Positions 1 to 9,745 of a stretch of 64,000 bases of DNA are shown piece by piece (position 1 is the first letter of the stretch; each line of letters begins with the position of its first letter). The position numbers were made by a program, and so were the translations under genes. The stretch is from Metabacillus sediminilitoris (GTDB taxonomy: Bacteria; Bacillota; Bacilli; Bacillales; Bacillaceae): contig NZ_CP046266.1 of assembly GCF_009720625.1 (NCBI RefSeq), positions 4,569,501 through 4,633,500 on the forward strand, given 5' to 3'. The notes beneath the pieces are model-generated. The model was not told the origin of the DNA. It did no database searches and worked only from the letters and a program-made list of their open reading frames with translations.

Positions 1-88
1 GTTTCGTAAAACCATCTTCAACCGTTGAAATGGCTTCAAGATTTAATTTCACATATTGTTTAAGCTCCTGCTCTGTAAATATAAGCAT
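1..88 (-). CDS. eutC: Ornithine cyclodeaminase-family protein, N-terminus only (EutC-like)
   Basis: Only the first 29 codons lie in the window; the gene continues past the left edge. The start ATG at 88-86 follows a good GAGGAGGTGAAG ribosome site. The N-terminus MLIFTEQELKQYV... with LEAISTVEDGF resembles the opening of ornithine cyclodeaminase/mu-crystallin proteins. Adjacent eutB and doeA make EutC of (hydroxy)ectoine utilisation the likeliest member, but that name rests on context because the catalytic part is not visible. Confidence 0.6.
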   Translation of the reverse strand, partial: MLIFTEQELKQYVKLNLEAISTVEDGFTK

Positions 89-160
89 GGTCTGCTTCAC
101 CTCCTCGTTCCTAATGACAAAACTTGCTTAAGTTTCATACATGTAGGATATAAAGTTATT

Positions 161-1348
161 TCAGGATTTTGTAAGAGCTCCATCTTTAATAAATAAATCT
201 CTTGGAAGTTTCGCGAATGTTTCACAGCCTGTTTCGGTTACTCGTAATGCTTCACTCGCCTCAAATCCGTATTGATCTAACCAAATGCCAGGAATGAGAT
301 GGAATGTCATATTTGGCTGAAGAATTGTTTTATCTCCTTTACGGATACTTGCTGTGTGCTCACCCCAGTCAGGAGGATAATTTAACCCCATTGCATAACC
401 AAGTCGTGATTCCTTAATAATGCCGCTTTTTTGGATGGTTTTTCTCCAAGTTTCTTCAATTTCTTCACAGGCGATGCCAGGTTTTATCATGTCAAGACAA
501 GCATTCAAACCTTCAACAACAACATCTGAAAGATTTTTAATTTTATCTGATGGTTTCCCAATATTTAATGTTCTTGCAAGCGGTGAGTGGTATCGTTTAT
601 AGCAACCCGCTAATTCTAAGATCACGGTATCACCTTGTTTATAGCGTTCATCTGTCCATGTTAAATGAGGAGTAGATGTTTTCTCTCCAGATGGGAGCAG
701 TGGCATAATCGCCGGATAATCCCCGCCGTATTCTGCTGTTCCTGTAACTTGTGTGTGCAAGATTTTAGCAGCAACATCACATTCACGAACACCTTCATTA
801 ATCATTTCAATGCCAGCCATCATTGCTTTTTCAACAAATAATGCTGCACGTTTCATATACTCAATCTCAGTATCTGATTTCACAATGCGGACCCAGTTTA
901 CTAAAAGCGTTGCATCATGGAACTTTGCATTTGGCAGTCCTTTTTGCAGCTGTTGATAGCATTTGGCCGTGAAATAGTAGTTTTCCATTTCTACACCGAT
1001 AGAACGGTTATCTTGACCAATTTGTTTTAAAATATCTGCGACAAAGTCCATTGGGTGTTTTACATCAGATTGTACATAATCTTCTGGGTACGGAATGATA
1101 TTTTCATGGTATAGCCATGTAGTCACTTTCGCACCGTTTGCATCTTGAGTTCTTCCTATCCAAATTGGCTGATCTTCGTCATTAAAAATGATTAACATTT
1201 GATGTACATAGAACGACCAACCATCGTAACCAGATAAGTAGTTCATATTGGCTGGGTCCGTAATGAGTAATACATCAATCCCTTTTTCTGCCATTCTTTT
1301 TTTTGTTTTACGAATTCTCTCTTTATACTCTGCTGTTCCAAATGTCAT
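161..1348 (-). CDS. doeA: Ectoine hydrolase DoeA (M24 peptidase fold)
   Basis: A 395-residue cytosolic enzyme of the creatinase/prolidase (M24) fold. DoeA opens the ectoine ring to N-acetyl-diaminobutyrate. Features typical of DoeA rather than prolidase are DPANMNYLSGYDGWSFYV near residue 40, IGVEMENYYF near 125, and GLNYPPDWGEHTASI followed by the long GFEASEALRVTE region near the C-terminus. I start at the ATG at 1348 because AGGAGGGAAGG lies just upstream, inside the reading frame of a possible start nine codons earlier. It is followed closely by the eutC-like gene. The substrate is assigned by family similarity. Confidence 0.85.
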   Translation of the reverse strand: MTFGTAEYKERIRKTKKRMAEKGIDVLLITDPANMNYLSGYDGWSFYVHQMLIIFNDEDQPIWIGRTQDANGAKVTTWLYHENIIPYPEDYVQSDVKHPMDFVADILKQIGQDNRSIGVEMENYYFTAKCYQQLQKGLPNAKFHDATLLVNWVRIVKSDTEIEYMKRAALFVEKAMMAGIEMINEGVRECDVAAKILHTQVTGTAEYGGDYPAIMPLLPSGEKTSTPHLTWTDERYKQGDTVILELAGCYKRYHSPLARTLNIGKPSDKIKNLSDVVVEGLNACLDMIKPGIACEEIEETWRKTIQKSGIIKESRLGYAMGLNYPPDWGEHTASIRKGDKTILQPNMTFHLIPGIWLDQYGFEASEALRVTETGCETFAKLPRDLFIKDGALTKS

Positions 1349-1384
1349 AGGAACCTTCCCTCCTAAATTCAACAATGGTTTGTT

Positions 1385-1510
1385 TATGAAAATGTATGAA
1401 TATCATTCTATGTGTTTATTATAGTGGCTGCGGGAAACATCTATCATCTGCAAAAATGTATGAAGATTTTAATTAGTTTGTAGTCAAATTATCAAAAAAG
1501 TATGAACTTT
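1385..1510 (-). promoter_or_regulatory. Probable doeA control region with three TTCATAC boxes
   Basis: The 358-bp gap between doeA and pdxS holds the pdxS terminator and then a control region. Minus-strand TTCATAC-type boxes lie at 1389-1400, 1453-1464 and 1494-1506 (the last is TTCATAC followed by T-runs). A TATAAT-like -10 lies at 1423-1418, between the first and second boxes. This suggests doeA has its own promoter, possibly controlled by the PucR-type regulator encoded at 2611-4317. Binding is inferred. Confidence 0.4.
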
Positions 1511-1657
1511 TTGGTAGATAATCTAACAAACACTGATTTCACGTGGTTTGTTTCGTTATACGCTTTATAGAAAGGTGTACATTTTGACAAACGACTTTGT
1601 CTTTTATACTATTTTTGCTGCTAAAAATGAATTTTCTACTTAAGTTATCCAAATAAA

Positions 1658-1690
1658 ATAGACCGGCATGGAAATATCCATACCGGTCTC
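1658..1690 (-). terminator. Rho-independent terminator after pdxS
   Basis: A strong GC hairpin, with arms GACCGGTATGG and CCATGCCGGTC, lies just downstream of the pdxS stop and is followed by a T-rich stretch on the minus strand. Confidence 0.85.
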
Positions 1691-1706
1691 TATTAAAACC
1701 TATCAT

Positions 1707-2591
1707 TTACCAACCGCGCTCTTGCATTCGTTGTGAACGGTCTAAGGTCGAGATTTCAATCCCTTTCATCGGATTGCCTAGACGTTTTGAAATATGAGCG
1801 ATAAGCTCATAATCTTGATAATGAGTTGTTGCTTCGACGATCGCTTTTGCGAATTTTTCTGGATCATCGGACTTGAAGATTCCTGAGCCAACAAACACAC
1901 CGTCAGACCCAAGCTCCATCATTAAGGCAGCATCAGCTGGAGTTGCAATTCCACCTGCAGCAAAGTTAACGACTGGGAGTCTGCCTGTTTCTCTGATTTG
2001 CAACAGAAATTCAAATGGTGCCTGTAAATCCTTCGCTTTTGTCATTAATTCATCATGACTCATGCTAGCCACTTGACGAATTTGCGCTTGAATAAGACGC
2101 ATATGACGCACAGCTTCGACAACATTTCCTGTTCCAGGTTCCCCTTTTGTTCGTAGCATAGAAGCTCCTTCACCGATACGGCGCAATGCTTCTCCAAGGT
2201 TTCTTGCACCACATACAAAAGGAACGATGTATTTACGTTTATCAAGGTGATATTCTTCATCTGCTGGTGTCAATACTTCACTTTCATCAATGTAATCAAC
2301 TCCAAGCGCTTCTAATACACGTGCTTCAACAATATGTCCGATACGAGCCTTTGCCATAACAGGGATGGATACTGCATTCATGACTTCCTCAACAATCGTC
2401 GGGTCTGCCATGCGTGCCACTCCTCCTGCAGCGCGAATATCAGCAGGAACACGTTCAAGTGCCATAACAGCAACAGCACCTGCTGCTTCTGCTATTTTTG
2501 CTTGTTCAGCATTGATGACGTCCATAATAACTCCACCCTTTTGCATTTCAGCCATTCCACGTTTAACAACATCAGTACCAATATTCACCAT
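1707..2591 (-). CDS. pdxS: Pyridoxal 5'-phosphate synthase lyase subunit PdxS, without PdxT
   Basis: A 294-residue PdxS (YaaD/SNZ). It makes PLP from ribose 5-phosphate, glyceraldehyde 3-phosphate and ammonia, normally supplied by the glutaminase PdxT. The family is nearly invariant and so is this copy: [16 protein letters not shown] at the start, [13 protein letters not shown] with the ribose-binding lysine, [10 protein letters not shown] with the second lysine, [14 protein letters not shown], and the terminal MQERGW. It sits between the PucR regulator (20 bp upstream) and doeA, with no pdxT beside it in the window. It is probably a second, pathway-dedicated copy supplying PLP for the PLP enzyme EutB. 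That role is inferred. Confidence 0.95.
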   Translation of the reverse strand: MVNIGTDVVKRGMAEMQKGGVIMDVINAEQAKIAEAAGAVAVMALERVPADIRAAGGVARMADPTIVEEVMNAVSIPVMAKARIGHIVEARVLEALGVDYIDESEVLTPADEEYHLDKRKYIVPFVCGARNLGEALRRIGEGASMLRTKGEPGTGNVVEAVRHMRLIQAQIRQVASMSHDELMTKAKDLQAPFEFLLQIRETGRLPVVNFAAGGIATPADAALMMELGSDGVFVGSGIFKSDDPEKFAKAIVEATTHYQDYELIAHISKRLGNPMKGIEISTLDRSQRMQERGW

Positions 2592-2610
2592 AATTTTATA
2601 CCCCCAATAT

Positions 2611-4317
2611 TTATCTTTGTTGTGTTAATTCTTCAGATACACCCATTTTCCAAGTCTTAATACTTAAATCCAATAAAAATAAATCATCAGGATCAACTAA
2701 CGAAAGCCCTGTTAATGATTCAATTTTTCTTAAACGATACAACAAGGATTGCCGATGCAAATTCAATGATCTTGCCGTTTGACTTACATTACCGTGATAT
2801 TGATTATACGCACTAAATGTACCAATTAAATCCATATTGCGTTGTTCGTCATATTCAACAAGCGGTTCAATTGTCGACATAATGACTTCCTTCATCTCAT
2901 GATTTTGAGCAAGATTTAAGAGCACCCGGTCGACACGGGTATGCTCATACATCATGCGATGTCCTGTTCCTTTTTTTCGTCTTCCAATATTTAAGGCAAC
3001 GTTTGCATGTTGATAGCTTTCTGCAAAGCCAGTAAAGCCTTCGCGAAAGTTCCCAATTCCCCAAGATATGACAACCTCAGGCAATAAATTCTTTAGACGT
3101 CTTTCTACTAGGTCTAAAAAATTTGTAGCGTTTTCATTTTTACACTGTATTTCTAAATATATAAGAAGCTGATCTCCTTGATATGTCATCATTACCTCTC
3201 GTTTAAGAGATTGTGCTGCATAATAAATTTCTTCTTCAATATAATGAATCATGCTTTCGAGCCAATGATCATAAGAATCATAATCCCGTTTTCGTTTTCG
3301 GAAAAGTTCCTCTAAGTTTTCAGGAAAACCTACAATACAGACGTAAGGATGCTTAATATTGTAGCCTAGTAATTTTGCTCGTGAATTCGCCTGATCACAT
3401 GAAACAAATTCTCCTTTTGCAAGCTCTTGCACGAAATCACTGCGAAGACTGATTTTTGTTTCCTCGATAGCATTTTTTCTTGATAGCCAAAGAGCGATTG
3501 TTGTTGCTGAATGTTCTAGTACATTCACACGATACTGTGTTAAATAGGAGTCTACAGATGCATGAGGTGGGAGCATGACAAATATAAAGCCTTGTGCATC
3601 ACCTAACACTTGTAGGACGGGGAGCTGAAGAACCGTCTGCTCTTCAATTTCTATCATTTGAAATTTTTGAAACATAGGGTCACGTGTTATCATCGATTCT
3701 TCTTTTTTTAAAGGGAGGATCCCTTGTAGAACACAGTTTTTCCACTTCTTAATAAACTCTTGAGAATGACAGCCTTTCTCTTGAATCGTTCCAGATCGAT
3801 CCGTAATAATAATCGAACAGCCAATATGTCTTTGGATAAATTTTGAAATATGCTTAAGATCTGTTTCTTTTAAAATTAACTTTAATAGCTCCTGCTGGAC
3901 TTTCTCTGATTTTTTCCGTTCTTTATGCTGAATATCGTTAATTTCTTTCATAACTTCTTCAATTATATTAGCAAAACGCACTTCCCATGGAAGTTCTATT
4001 AGCGTGAAGTTATGCTTCTCTGCTAATTCAATCACTTCCCGCGGAATATCGTATATATACCTTCCCATCGCAAACATAAGTGCTGATGCTTCAGAGTCGA
4101 TAACATCTTGAACGAATGATTTTAACGTTTCAACATCATTATTGCAGCCAATTGCAGTCGTTAAAACAACTTCATTTTTACGAACAAAGTTTTCAACAGG
4201 CATCTCAATTACTGAAATCCACTGTACAGATCGTTCGTTTGCAATACTTTTCCCTGTTATGATTTTAGCATTTTTCATTATTTCGTAATTTAATATATCC
4301 TTTATTGTTAATCCCAT
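2611..4317 (-). CDS. PucR-family transcriptional regulator of the ectoine cluster
   Basis: About 568 residues with PucR/CdaR architecture: an N-terminal PucR domain (about 5-125), a GGDEF-like CdaR region in the middle ([12 protein letters not shown], later [12 protein letters not shown]), and a C-terminal HTH (about 505-560) with [21 protein letters not shown]. The chosen ATG at 4317 has GAGGGGGG directly upstream; a start five codons earlier would translate that ribosome site. It lies inside the ectoine gene string and just upstream of pdxS, so it is the likely local regulator. Family members often sense nitrogenous metabolites; the effector here is unknown. Confidence 0.85.
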   Translation of the reverse strand: MGLTIKDILNYEIMKNAKIITGKSIANERSVQWISVIEMPVENFVRKNEVVLTTAIGCNNDVETLKSFVQDVIDSEASALMFAMGRYIYDIPREVIELAEKHNFTLIELPWEVRFANIIEEVMKEINDIQHKERKKSEKVQQELLKLILKETDLKHISKFIQRHIGCSIIITDRSGTIQEKGCHSQEFIKKWKNCVLQGILPLKKEESMITRDPMFQKFQMIEIEEQTVLQLPVLQVLGDAQGFIFVMLPPHASVDSYLTQYRVNVLEHSATTIALWLSRKNAIEETKISLRSDFVQELAKGEFVSCDQANSRAKLLGYNIKHPYVCIVGFPENLEELFRKRKRDYDSYDHWLESMIHYIEEEIYYAAQSLKREVMMTYQGDQLLIYLEIQCKNENATNFLDLVERRLKNLLPEVVISWGIGNFREGFTGFAESYQHANVALNIGRRKKGTGHRMMYEHTRVDRVLLNLAQNHEMKEVIMSTIEPLVEYDEQRNMDLIGTFSAYNQYHGNVSQTARSLNLHRQSLLYRLRKIESLTGLSLVDPDDLFLLDLSIKTWKMGVSEELTQQR

Positions 4318-4568
4318 GGTGTCCCCCCTCATGCCACTTTAAGATTAAAACAAGTAAGAAAAAATTAGCTTTCTCCAATCCAACTAAATCTACTTTTAAC
4401 AGTTTTTTAACGACTATCTAGAAGATCATTATTTCTGATAGTTTGAAAACTTCTAATAATAGCAAACCATATTAAATGAATACAGTCTACTGAATTTCCT
4501 TTTTTTTCTCAATAAATTATTTTATTAATATATCAATTCGTTATCTACTTCTTTATAATGAGGGGGAT

Positions 4569-6005
4569 TTACTCTCTATCAAAAAGAATGGCACCTGAAA
4601 TACCTGGTTCAGTCATTTCATATGGATTTAAGATAATTTCTAATTCTTCTTCTGTTAATACGTCGTATAGTAAGCAAAGGTCACGAACAGATTTACCATT
4701 TATAATTGCTTCTCTTGCAATACGAGCCGCGACTTCATAGCCAATATGAGGATTAACCGCTGTTATAATACCGACACTTTTTTCTACATATCTTTTCAAC
4801 CGTTCTTCATTTGCTTGAATGCCTTCAAGACAGTACGTGGTGAAAACAGTAAAAGCATTATTCATCATTTCAATGGATTGAAGTAAATTGAACACTAGTA
4901 CAGGCTCCATTACATTTAGTTCAAGTTGACCAGCTTCTGAGGCCATGGAAATAGTCAAATCATTACCAGCCACTTGAAAAGCAACCTGATTTATCAACTC
5001 TGGCATAACAGGGTTTACTTTTCCTGGCATAATGGATGAACCTGGTTGTCTTGCCGGCAATACGATCTCACCTAAGCCTGTACGTGGGCCCGATGCCATT
5101 AAACGAATATCATTTGCTATTTTTGACATGTTTATCATACAAACCTTGAGTACAGCTGATACTTCTGTGTAGGTGTCTGTATTTTGCGTCGCATCAACTA
5201 AATGTTCAGCACCTGTTAGAGGAAGGCCGCTGCTATCAGCTAAATGTTTGATAACCATTTTAATGTAACGCGGATCAGCATTTAACCCTGTCCCAACAGC
5301 CGTTGCCCCCATATTTACTGCATATAAATGCTGGCATGATTGTTGAATTCGCTTTATGTCACGCTCTATTACACGACTATATGCTTCAAATTCTTGACCA
5401 AGACGGATTGGTACCGCATCTTGAAGATGTGTTCTCCCCATCTTTATAACATGGTCGAATTGTTTTGCCTTTGTCTTAAAGACCCCATGCATCTTCTCCA
5501 TTGTATGTAATAATTTATCTAGCATATTCAGTGCTGCAAGATGGATTGCAGTTGGAAAGACATCATTGGTTGATTGTGACATATTTACATGGCTATTTGG
5601 ACTTAATTGCATATAGTCACCTTTTTCATAGCCAAGTAATTCAAGGGCGCGATTAGCAATCACCTCATTTGCATTCATATTCATCGAGGTGCCAGCGCCC
5701 CCTTGAATTGGATCGACGATAAAATATTCATGCCATCTCCCTTCAATGATTTCCTCTGCAGCTTTTACGATTTGATTACCTAATCCTGAATATAAACGCT
5801 TTACCTCCATATTAGCTAAGGCTGCGGATTTTTTTACGATTGCGAATGCTTTAATTAATTCCTCATGAATCTGATATCCTGAAATTGGAAAGTTTTCTGC
5901 AGCTCTCAATGTTTGGATTCCATAATATGATTCCTTTGGTACTTCCATTGACCCTAAAAAATCGCTTTCGATTCTTACATTATCAATACCAATACCACTT
6001 GACAT
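4569..6005 (-). CDS. aspA: Aspartate ammonia-lyase
   Basis: About 478 residues of the aspartase/fumarase superfamily; it deaminates L-aspartate to fumarate and ammonia. The signature GSSIMPGKVNPVMPE is intact near residue 315, and GGAGTSMNMNANEV, SPNSHVNMSQSTND and GRTHLQDAVPI mark the other conserved segments. The start is one of two tandem ATGs (6008 or 6005) after AAAGGGTGAG; 6005 has the better spacing. It begins within a few bases of the eutB stop, so translation is probably coupled. In this cluster it would drain aspartate, the expected end product of ectoine breakdown, into the TCA cycle. Confidence 0.9.
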   Translation of the reverse strand: MSSGIGIDNVRIESDFLGSMEVPKESYYGIQTLRAAENFPISGYQIHEELIKAFAIVKKSAALANMEVKRLYSGLGNQIVKAAEEIIEGRWHEYFIVDPIQGGAGTSMNMNANEVIANRALELLGYEKGDYMQLSPNSHVNMSQSTNDVFPTAIHLAALNMLDKLLHTMEKMHGVFKTKAKQFDHVIKMGRTHLQDAVPIRLGQEFEAYSRVIERDIKRIQQSCQHLYAVNMGATAVGTGLNADPRYIKMVIKHLADSSGLPLTGAEHLVDATQNTDTYTEVSAVLKVCMINMSKIANDIRLMASGPRTGLGEIVLPARQPGSSIMPGKVNPVMPELINQVAFQVAGNDLTISMASEAGQLELNVMEPVLVFNLLQSIEMMNNAFTVFTTYCLEGIQANEERLKRYVEKSVGIITAVNPHIGYEVAARIAREAIINGKSVRDLCLLYDVLTEEELEIILNPYEMTEPGISGAILFDRE

Positions 6006-6009
6006 CATC

Positions 6010-7023
6010 TCACCCTTTGTTTGCAAGCATATAATTTTCAATTATTTTATTTAAGATTGATAGATCAACATTATGTCCGCTAATAATAATGACAAGATCA
6101 CCATCTTGATAAGGAATGTTATTACCTAAAACGGCTGCGACCCCAGTTGCTGCTGCACCCTCCATTATGATTCGGTGTTTATCCATCATAAAAGCCATAC
6201 TATATGCAATCTCATCTTCAGGTATGAGTAGTACATCATCTTTATATTTCTGAACCATTTCAAAGGTGTATTGATTTGTAAGCCCGATGCCACCTAATAA
6301 ACTATCAGCAAGTGTCTCGCTTTCCTCGAGTTTTACAGGTTTTCCGGCTTTCAAGCTTTCATACATGACAGCGGACTTTTCCATTGAAACACCAGTTACT
6401 CTTATATCCGGATCATTTGATTTTAATGCCAAGCCAACGCCAGACAGAAGGCCTCCACCTGATAGAGGAATAATAACATCCGTTATATTAGGAAGGGTCT
6501 CCAGCAATTCCAAGCCAATTGTACCTTGTCCAGCAATAATATGCGGATCATCAAATGGCTCGATTACCGTTAACCCTTTCACTCTTTCCAACTCATAACA
6601 GCGTTCTCCCGCCTCATCTTGGCTTTCTCCAACAATCTCTATTTTTGCTCCAAGCCTTTTTAACGAATCGACTTTTGCTTTTGGTACACGATTTGAAATA
6701 CATACAACTGCTTCGATTCCTAGTTTTTGCGCCACGTATGCAACAGCCATACCATGATTTCCTGTTGAATATGTGGCAACCCCTCGTTTTTTTTCTTTCT
6801 CGTTTAAGCTAAGGATTTTATTTGCCGCACCTCTAACTTTAAATGCTCCAACATCATGAACATTTTCAAGTTTTAAATAAACAGAGCGACCTATTATTTC
6901 AGAAAGAATCATAGATTTGATTAATGGTGTTGAAGTTACAATAGAAGCAATACGTTTCTTTGCTTCCCAAATATCACGGATTTTTATCTCTTTTTTAACT
7001 TCTATTTGTTCTGTATAAGTCAT
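6010..7023 (-). CDS. eutB: Threonine dehydratase-like PLP enzyme, EutB-like (hydroxyectoine utilisation)
   Basis: A 337-residue fold-type II PLP enzyme. The PLP-binding lysine lies in VGAFKVRGAANK and the phosphate-binding loop in LSGGGLLSG. It is shorter than biosynthetic IlvA because it lacks the ACT regulatory domain. The ATG at 7023 follows CGAGGGGAGGACATT; upstream in-frame starts have no ribosome site. Pairing with doeA and an ornithine cyclodeaminase-like gene points to EutB, proposed to deaminate the hydroxylated intermediate of hydroxyectoine breakdown. A catabolic threonine/serine dehydratase is the alternative. Confidence 0.75.
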   Translation of the reverse strand: MTYTEQIEVKKEIKIRDIWEAKKRIASIVTSTPLIKSMILSEIIGRSVYLKLENVHDVGAFKVRGAANKILSLNEKEKKRGVATYSTGNHGMAVAYVAQKLGIEAVVCISNRVPKAKVDSLKRLGAKIEIVGESQDEAGERCYELERVKGLTVIEPFDDPHIIAGQGTIGLELLETLPNITDVIIPLSGGGLLSGVGLALKSNDPDIRVTGVSMEKSAVMYESLKAGKPVKLEESETLADSLLGGIGLTNQYTFEMVQKYKDDVLLIPEDEIAYSMAFMMDKHRIIMEGAAATGVAAVLGNNIPYQDGDLVIIISGHNVDLSILNKIIENYMLANKG

Positions 7024-7127
7024 AATGTCCTCCCCTCGTAGATCATTACTCTTATTATTCATAAGATAAATACTAATTCCTTCTATATAAGATATCAATT
7101 GTCAAAACTGACTATAAAATAATGAAA

Positions 7128-7139
7128 GTTTTCATACAG
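7128..7139 (-). promoter_or_regulatory. TTCATAC box upstream of eutB
   Basis: The sequence GTTTTCATACAG (plus strand) lies about 105 bp upstream of the eutB start. It shares the TTCATAC core with boxes upstream of doeA and of the eutC-like gene (133-143). It is a candidate operator for the cluster's PucR-type regulator; no binding data are implied. Confidence 0.35.
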
Positions 7140-7171
7140 TTTGTTCTATAAAAATGTGAAACTGTAAGAAT

Positions 7172-7213
7172 AAAAAAAGCCGAACTCCTTTGCAAGTAAG
7201 GAAGAACGGCTTG
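7172..7213 (-). terminator. Terminator after glpQ
   Basis: A hairpin with arms AAGCCGTTCTTCCTT and AAGGAGTTCGGCTT, followed by seven Ts on the minus strand, lies directly after the glpQ stop. Confidence 0.85.
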
Positions 7214-7218
7214 ATTAC

Positions 7219-8052
7219 TTAATTTTGCATACGTGGATCAACATAATCTGGATAATCTGTAATAATTGCGTCAACTCCCATTTCCAAAAGGAAATCTGCT
7301 GTCTCTTGGCTTCGGACTGTCCATGAAGATATTTTCATTCCTAAATCATGCACTTCATTCACTAACTCTTTTGAAACGATTGTATAACTAGGGTTAAAGT
7401 AATCTGCATAAGAAGAAAACTCTTGTAGTGCCATTGGTGTTGTATGAGTTTTAGAAGACGTTAACACGCCCATAGGTACTTTTGGTAATAAATCGTTCAT
7501 TTTTTTTACAGATTCAAAATTAAACGATTGGATAATTATTTTTTCATTACTTGGTTTATCAAGATTCTTTGCTTTTAATGCCTTCGCTACACTTTCCTCA
7601 ATCCCAGGATAAAGCTCTGGTGCTTTTAATTCTATTAAAATACCAATTTTCCCATGATATCTGTCAAGAATTTCATCAAATGTCGGAATTTTTTCTCCAG
7701 TAAACTGCTCACCTTTCCAACTACCTGCATCAAGATTTCTTAGCTCATCAAACGTTAAATCACCGACTTTCCCAGTACCGTCCGTTGTTCTATCAACGGT
7801 TGTATCATGGATTAATACTAATTCTCCATCTTTACTTCTTTGAACATCGATTTCAATATAGTCGGCTTTCATTTCTACTGCTTTATCAAAGGCAGCTATC
7901 GTATTCTCGGGTGCATATCCAGAAGCACCGCGATGTGCAACATTATCAACCTTTCTTATTTCACCTGTTGATTCTGCAGCAAAGGTTTGGTGAAGTGAAC
8001 TAAATAGTAACGTAAAAGCGAGGCCAACTCCTGCGACTAATTTCTTATTCAT
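7219..8052 (-). CDS. glpQ: Secreted glycerophosphodiester phosphodiesterase
   Basis: A 277-residue exported enzyme releasing glycerol 3-phosphate from glycerophosphodiesters or teichoic-acid glycerophosphate. A signal peptide covers about residues 1-26 (ending TFAAES). The GDPD catalytic motifs are present: HRGASGYAPENTIAAF, then EIDVQ, then HDTTVDRTT. Length and secretion match Bacillus GlpQ. No glpT is adjacent and it appears monocistronic. Confidence 0.9.
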   Translation of the reverse strand: MNKKLVAGVGLAFTLLFSSLHQTFAAESTGEIRKVDNVAHRGASGYAPENTIAAFDKAVEMKADYIEIDVQRSKDGELVLIHDTTVDRTTDGTGKVGDLTFDELRNLDAGSWKGEQFTGEKIPTFDEILDRYHGKIGILIELKAPELYPGIEESVAKALKAKNLDKPSNEKIIIQSFNFESVKKMNDLLPKVPMGVLTSSKTHTTPMALQEFSSYADYFNPSYTIVSKELVNEVHDLGMKISSWTVRSQETADFLLEMGVDAIITDYPDYVDPRMQN

Positions 8053-8686
8053 AGCTCCATCTCCTATCTAAAATATTATTTCACTATTCATTCTAGATAA
8101 GAAATATGTATCCAGCATGAAGTTATGATTACAGTAAATTAATGATTTTGTGAAAGAAAATAGTAAGTTTAGATTAATTCTATTTACAAATAAAATGACA
8201 GTTAAAATGATTCCATTATCATTTAGTATTCATAAGGTGTGTAATTAATCTTTTCTCTAGTTCATTTTGTGTTAAAACTCGATTTACATAATCAACAAAT
8301 AGACTTAATGATGGATGTTCATTTTAACTTTAAGTCTATTTGTCCTATCAATCTTTTATATTGTTAAACTTTAACTCCTACAAATACTTTACACATTTTT
8401 CTTTCATAACGGTTAATAAGTGACTTTTAGCCTTCTAAGGAGTTTTCACTCCTATGATTTCCAGTTATAAAATGTGGTTAATTAATAAAAAAAGGATAAA
8501 ACTTATAATTTTTAACAAATAATTGTTTTAATGGTTAAATAAGGAACGATTTGTAACATTGCTATTATATCCTCGTAATATCGTAATATAACTGTTAACT
8601 CCTTGTCCTTTATAAGCTTGTGTTTCGTGTTAAGATAGGAAACATCGATTAGCACAAGTAAGGAAGCAACCTAGGAGGTAAGTAAA
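8053..8686. other. 634-bp non-coding gap between divergent glpQ and the LysM/3D gene
   Basis: AT-rich intergenic DNA upstream of two secreted-protein genes. I see no convincing ORF. A small hairpin GGAGT-TTTC-ACTCC lies near 8440-8453. TGTAAC-N5-TATTAT near 8551 and TGTTAA-N5-TGTCCT near 8594 each resemble half-degenerate WalR boxes, as might be expected before a YocH-like autolysin, but neither fits the consensus fully. I found no c-di-AMP riboswitch core here. Confidence 0.4.
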
Positions 8687-9487
8687 ATGAAAAAAAGCAT
8701 TTTATCATTCATAACCGTTGTTGCATTAACTGTAGGTATTACTGGAAATGCCTCAGCTGAAGAAGTGAATGTGCAAGAGGGTGACACTCTTTGGGATATT
8801 GCAGAACAAAAAGATGTGTCTGTTGAAGAGTTAAAAGATTGGAATGAGTTAACAGGAGATATTATTCAACCTGAAGATAAATTATTTATTCAAGAGTATT
8901 ATGAAATTATTAAGGGCGATTCTCTCTGGAATATCGCTGTAGAAAATAACGTGTCAGTTGATGATCTTAAAGAGTGGAACGGGATTGTCTCTCATATCAT
9001 CCATCCTGGTAACAAAATAATCATAGAACATAAAGACAATAAGCAAGAAACTACTACAACAGCTACTAACAATCAAGTGAAGTCTGTAACTGTTGAGAAT
9101 GATTCAACAAAACCAGTTGAAAAATCTGAAGTAGCTGTACCTGTTGAAAAGACAGAAGAAAAATCTGATGAAGAAGCTTCTGTTGAAAAATCTGCTGAAA
9201 AGGAGATAACTGTTGAAGCAACAGCTTATACAGCAAATTGTGAAGGATGTTCTGGTACGACAAAAACAGGTATTGACTTAAAAGCTAATCCAAATCAAAA
9301 GGTAATTGCCGTTGATCCCGATGTTATTCCATTAGGTACAAAAGTACATGTAGAAGGTTATGGTGAAGCCATTGCCGGCGATACTGGCGGAGCAATTGAT
9401 GGTAAAAAAATTGACGTGTTTATTCCATCAGAATCAGAAGCAAAGCAGTGGGGAAGAAAGGATGTTCAAGTTAAGATTTTGGATTAA
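8687..9487 (+). CDS. LysM and 3D-domain cell-wall protein (YocH-like)
   Basis: 266 residues. A signal peptide (about 1-24, ending ASAEE) is followed by two LysM peptidoglycan-binding repeats (VQEGDTLWDIAEQ, IKGDSLWNIAVEN), a Glu/Lys/Val-rich linker (about 120-180), and a C-terminal 3D domain with ATAYTANCEGC, GTKVHVEGYG, AGDTGGAIDGKKIDVF and the conserved aspartates. The layout matches B. subtilis YocH, a WalR-controlled autolysin. The ribosome site AGGAGGTAAGTAAA is strong. It is monocistronic with its own terminator. Confidence 0.88.
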   Translation: MKKSILSFITVVALTVGITGNASAEEVNVQEGDTLWDIAEQKDVSVEELKDWNELTGDIIQPEDKLFIQEYYEIIKGDSLWNIAVENNVSVDDLKEWNGIVSHIIHPGNKIIIEHKDNKQETTTTATNNQVKSVTVENDSTKPVEKSEVAVPVEKTEEKSDEEASVEKSAEKEITVEATAYTANCEGCSGTTKTGIDLKANPNQKVIAVDPDVIPLGTKVHVEGYGEAIAGDTGGAIDGKKIDVFIPSESEAKQWGRKDVQVKILD

Positions 9488-9493
9488 TATATA

Positions 9494-9527
9494 AAACCCT
9501 AAGTTCAAATAGAACTTAGGGTTTATT
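9494..9527 (+). terminator. Terminator after the LysM/3D gene
   Basis: Perfect hairpin with arms AACCCTAAGTTC and GAACTTAGGGTT around a short loop, followed by T-rich DNA. Confidence 0.85.
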
Positions 9528-9745
9528 TTATGATAGTCATTCTTTATTTTTCATTATAAATAATATATTTTATTTAAATACACTTGCCCATAATCTTTAA
9601 TAGAATTGAACTAAGTATCTTTTGTCCATCCTGTGAGGTCGCAATCACTTAAAGCTTGATCAACAAAAGCTTATATTAATCGAGTTTGTCCTGAAGTATT
9701 GAACTCTTTTTATGAAAAGAGAAATAAGTTACGAAATCTATTAAC

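Noticed and set aside
8053..8686. c-di-AMP riboswitch before the LysM/3D gene
   Set aside because: Such genes often carry this riboswitch, but the conserved GGGGACCCA and AACCCGACAGC cores are absent here, unlike at 50356-50516.
9066..9263. 65-codon Gln/Leu-rich minus-strand ORF
   Set aside because: Antisense of the Glu/Lys-rich linker in the LysM/3D gene; composition is simply the reverse complement of that repeat-like linker.
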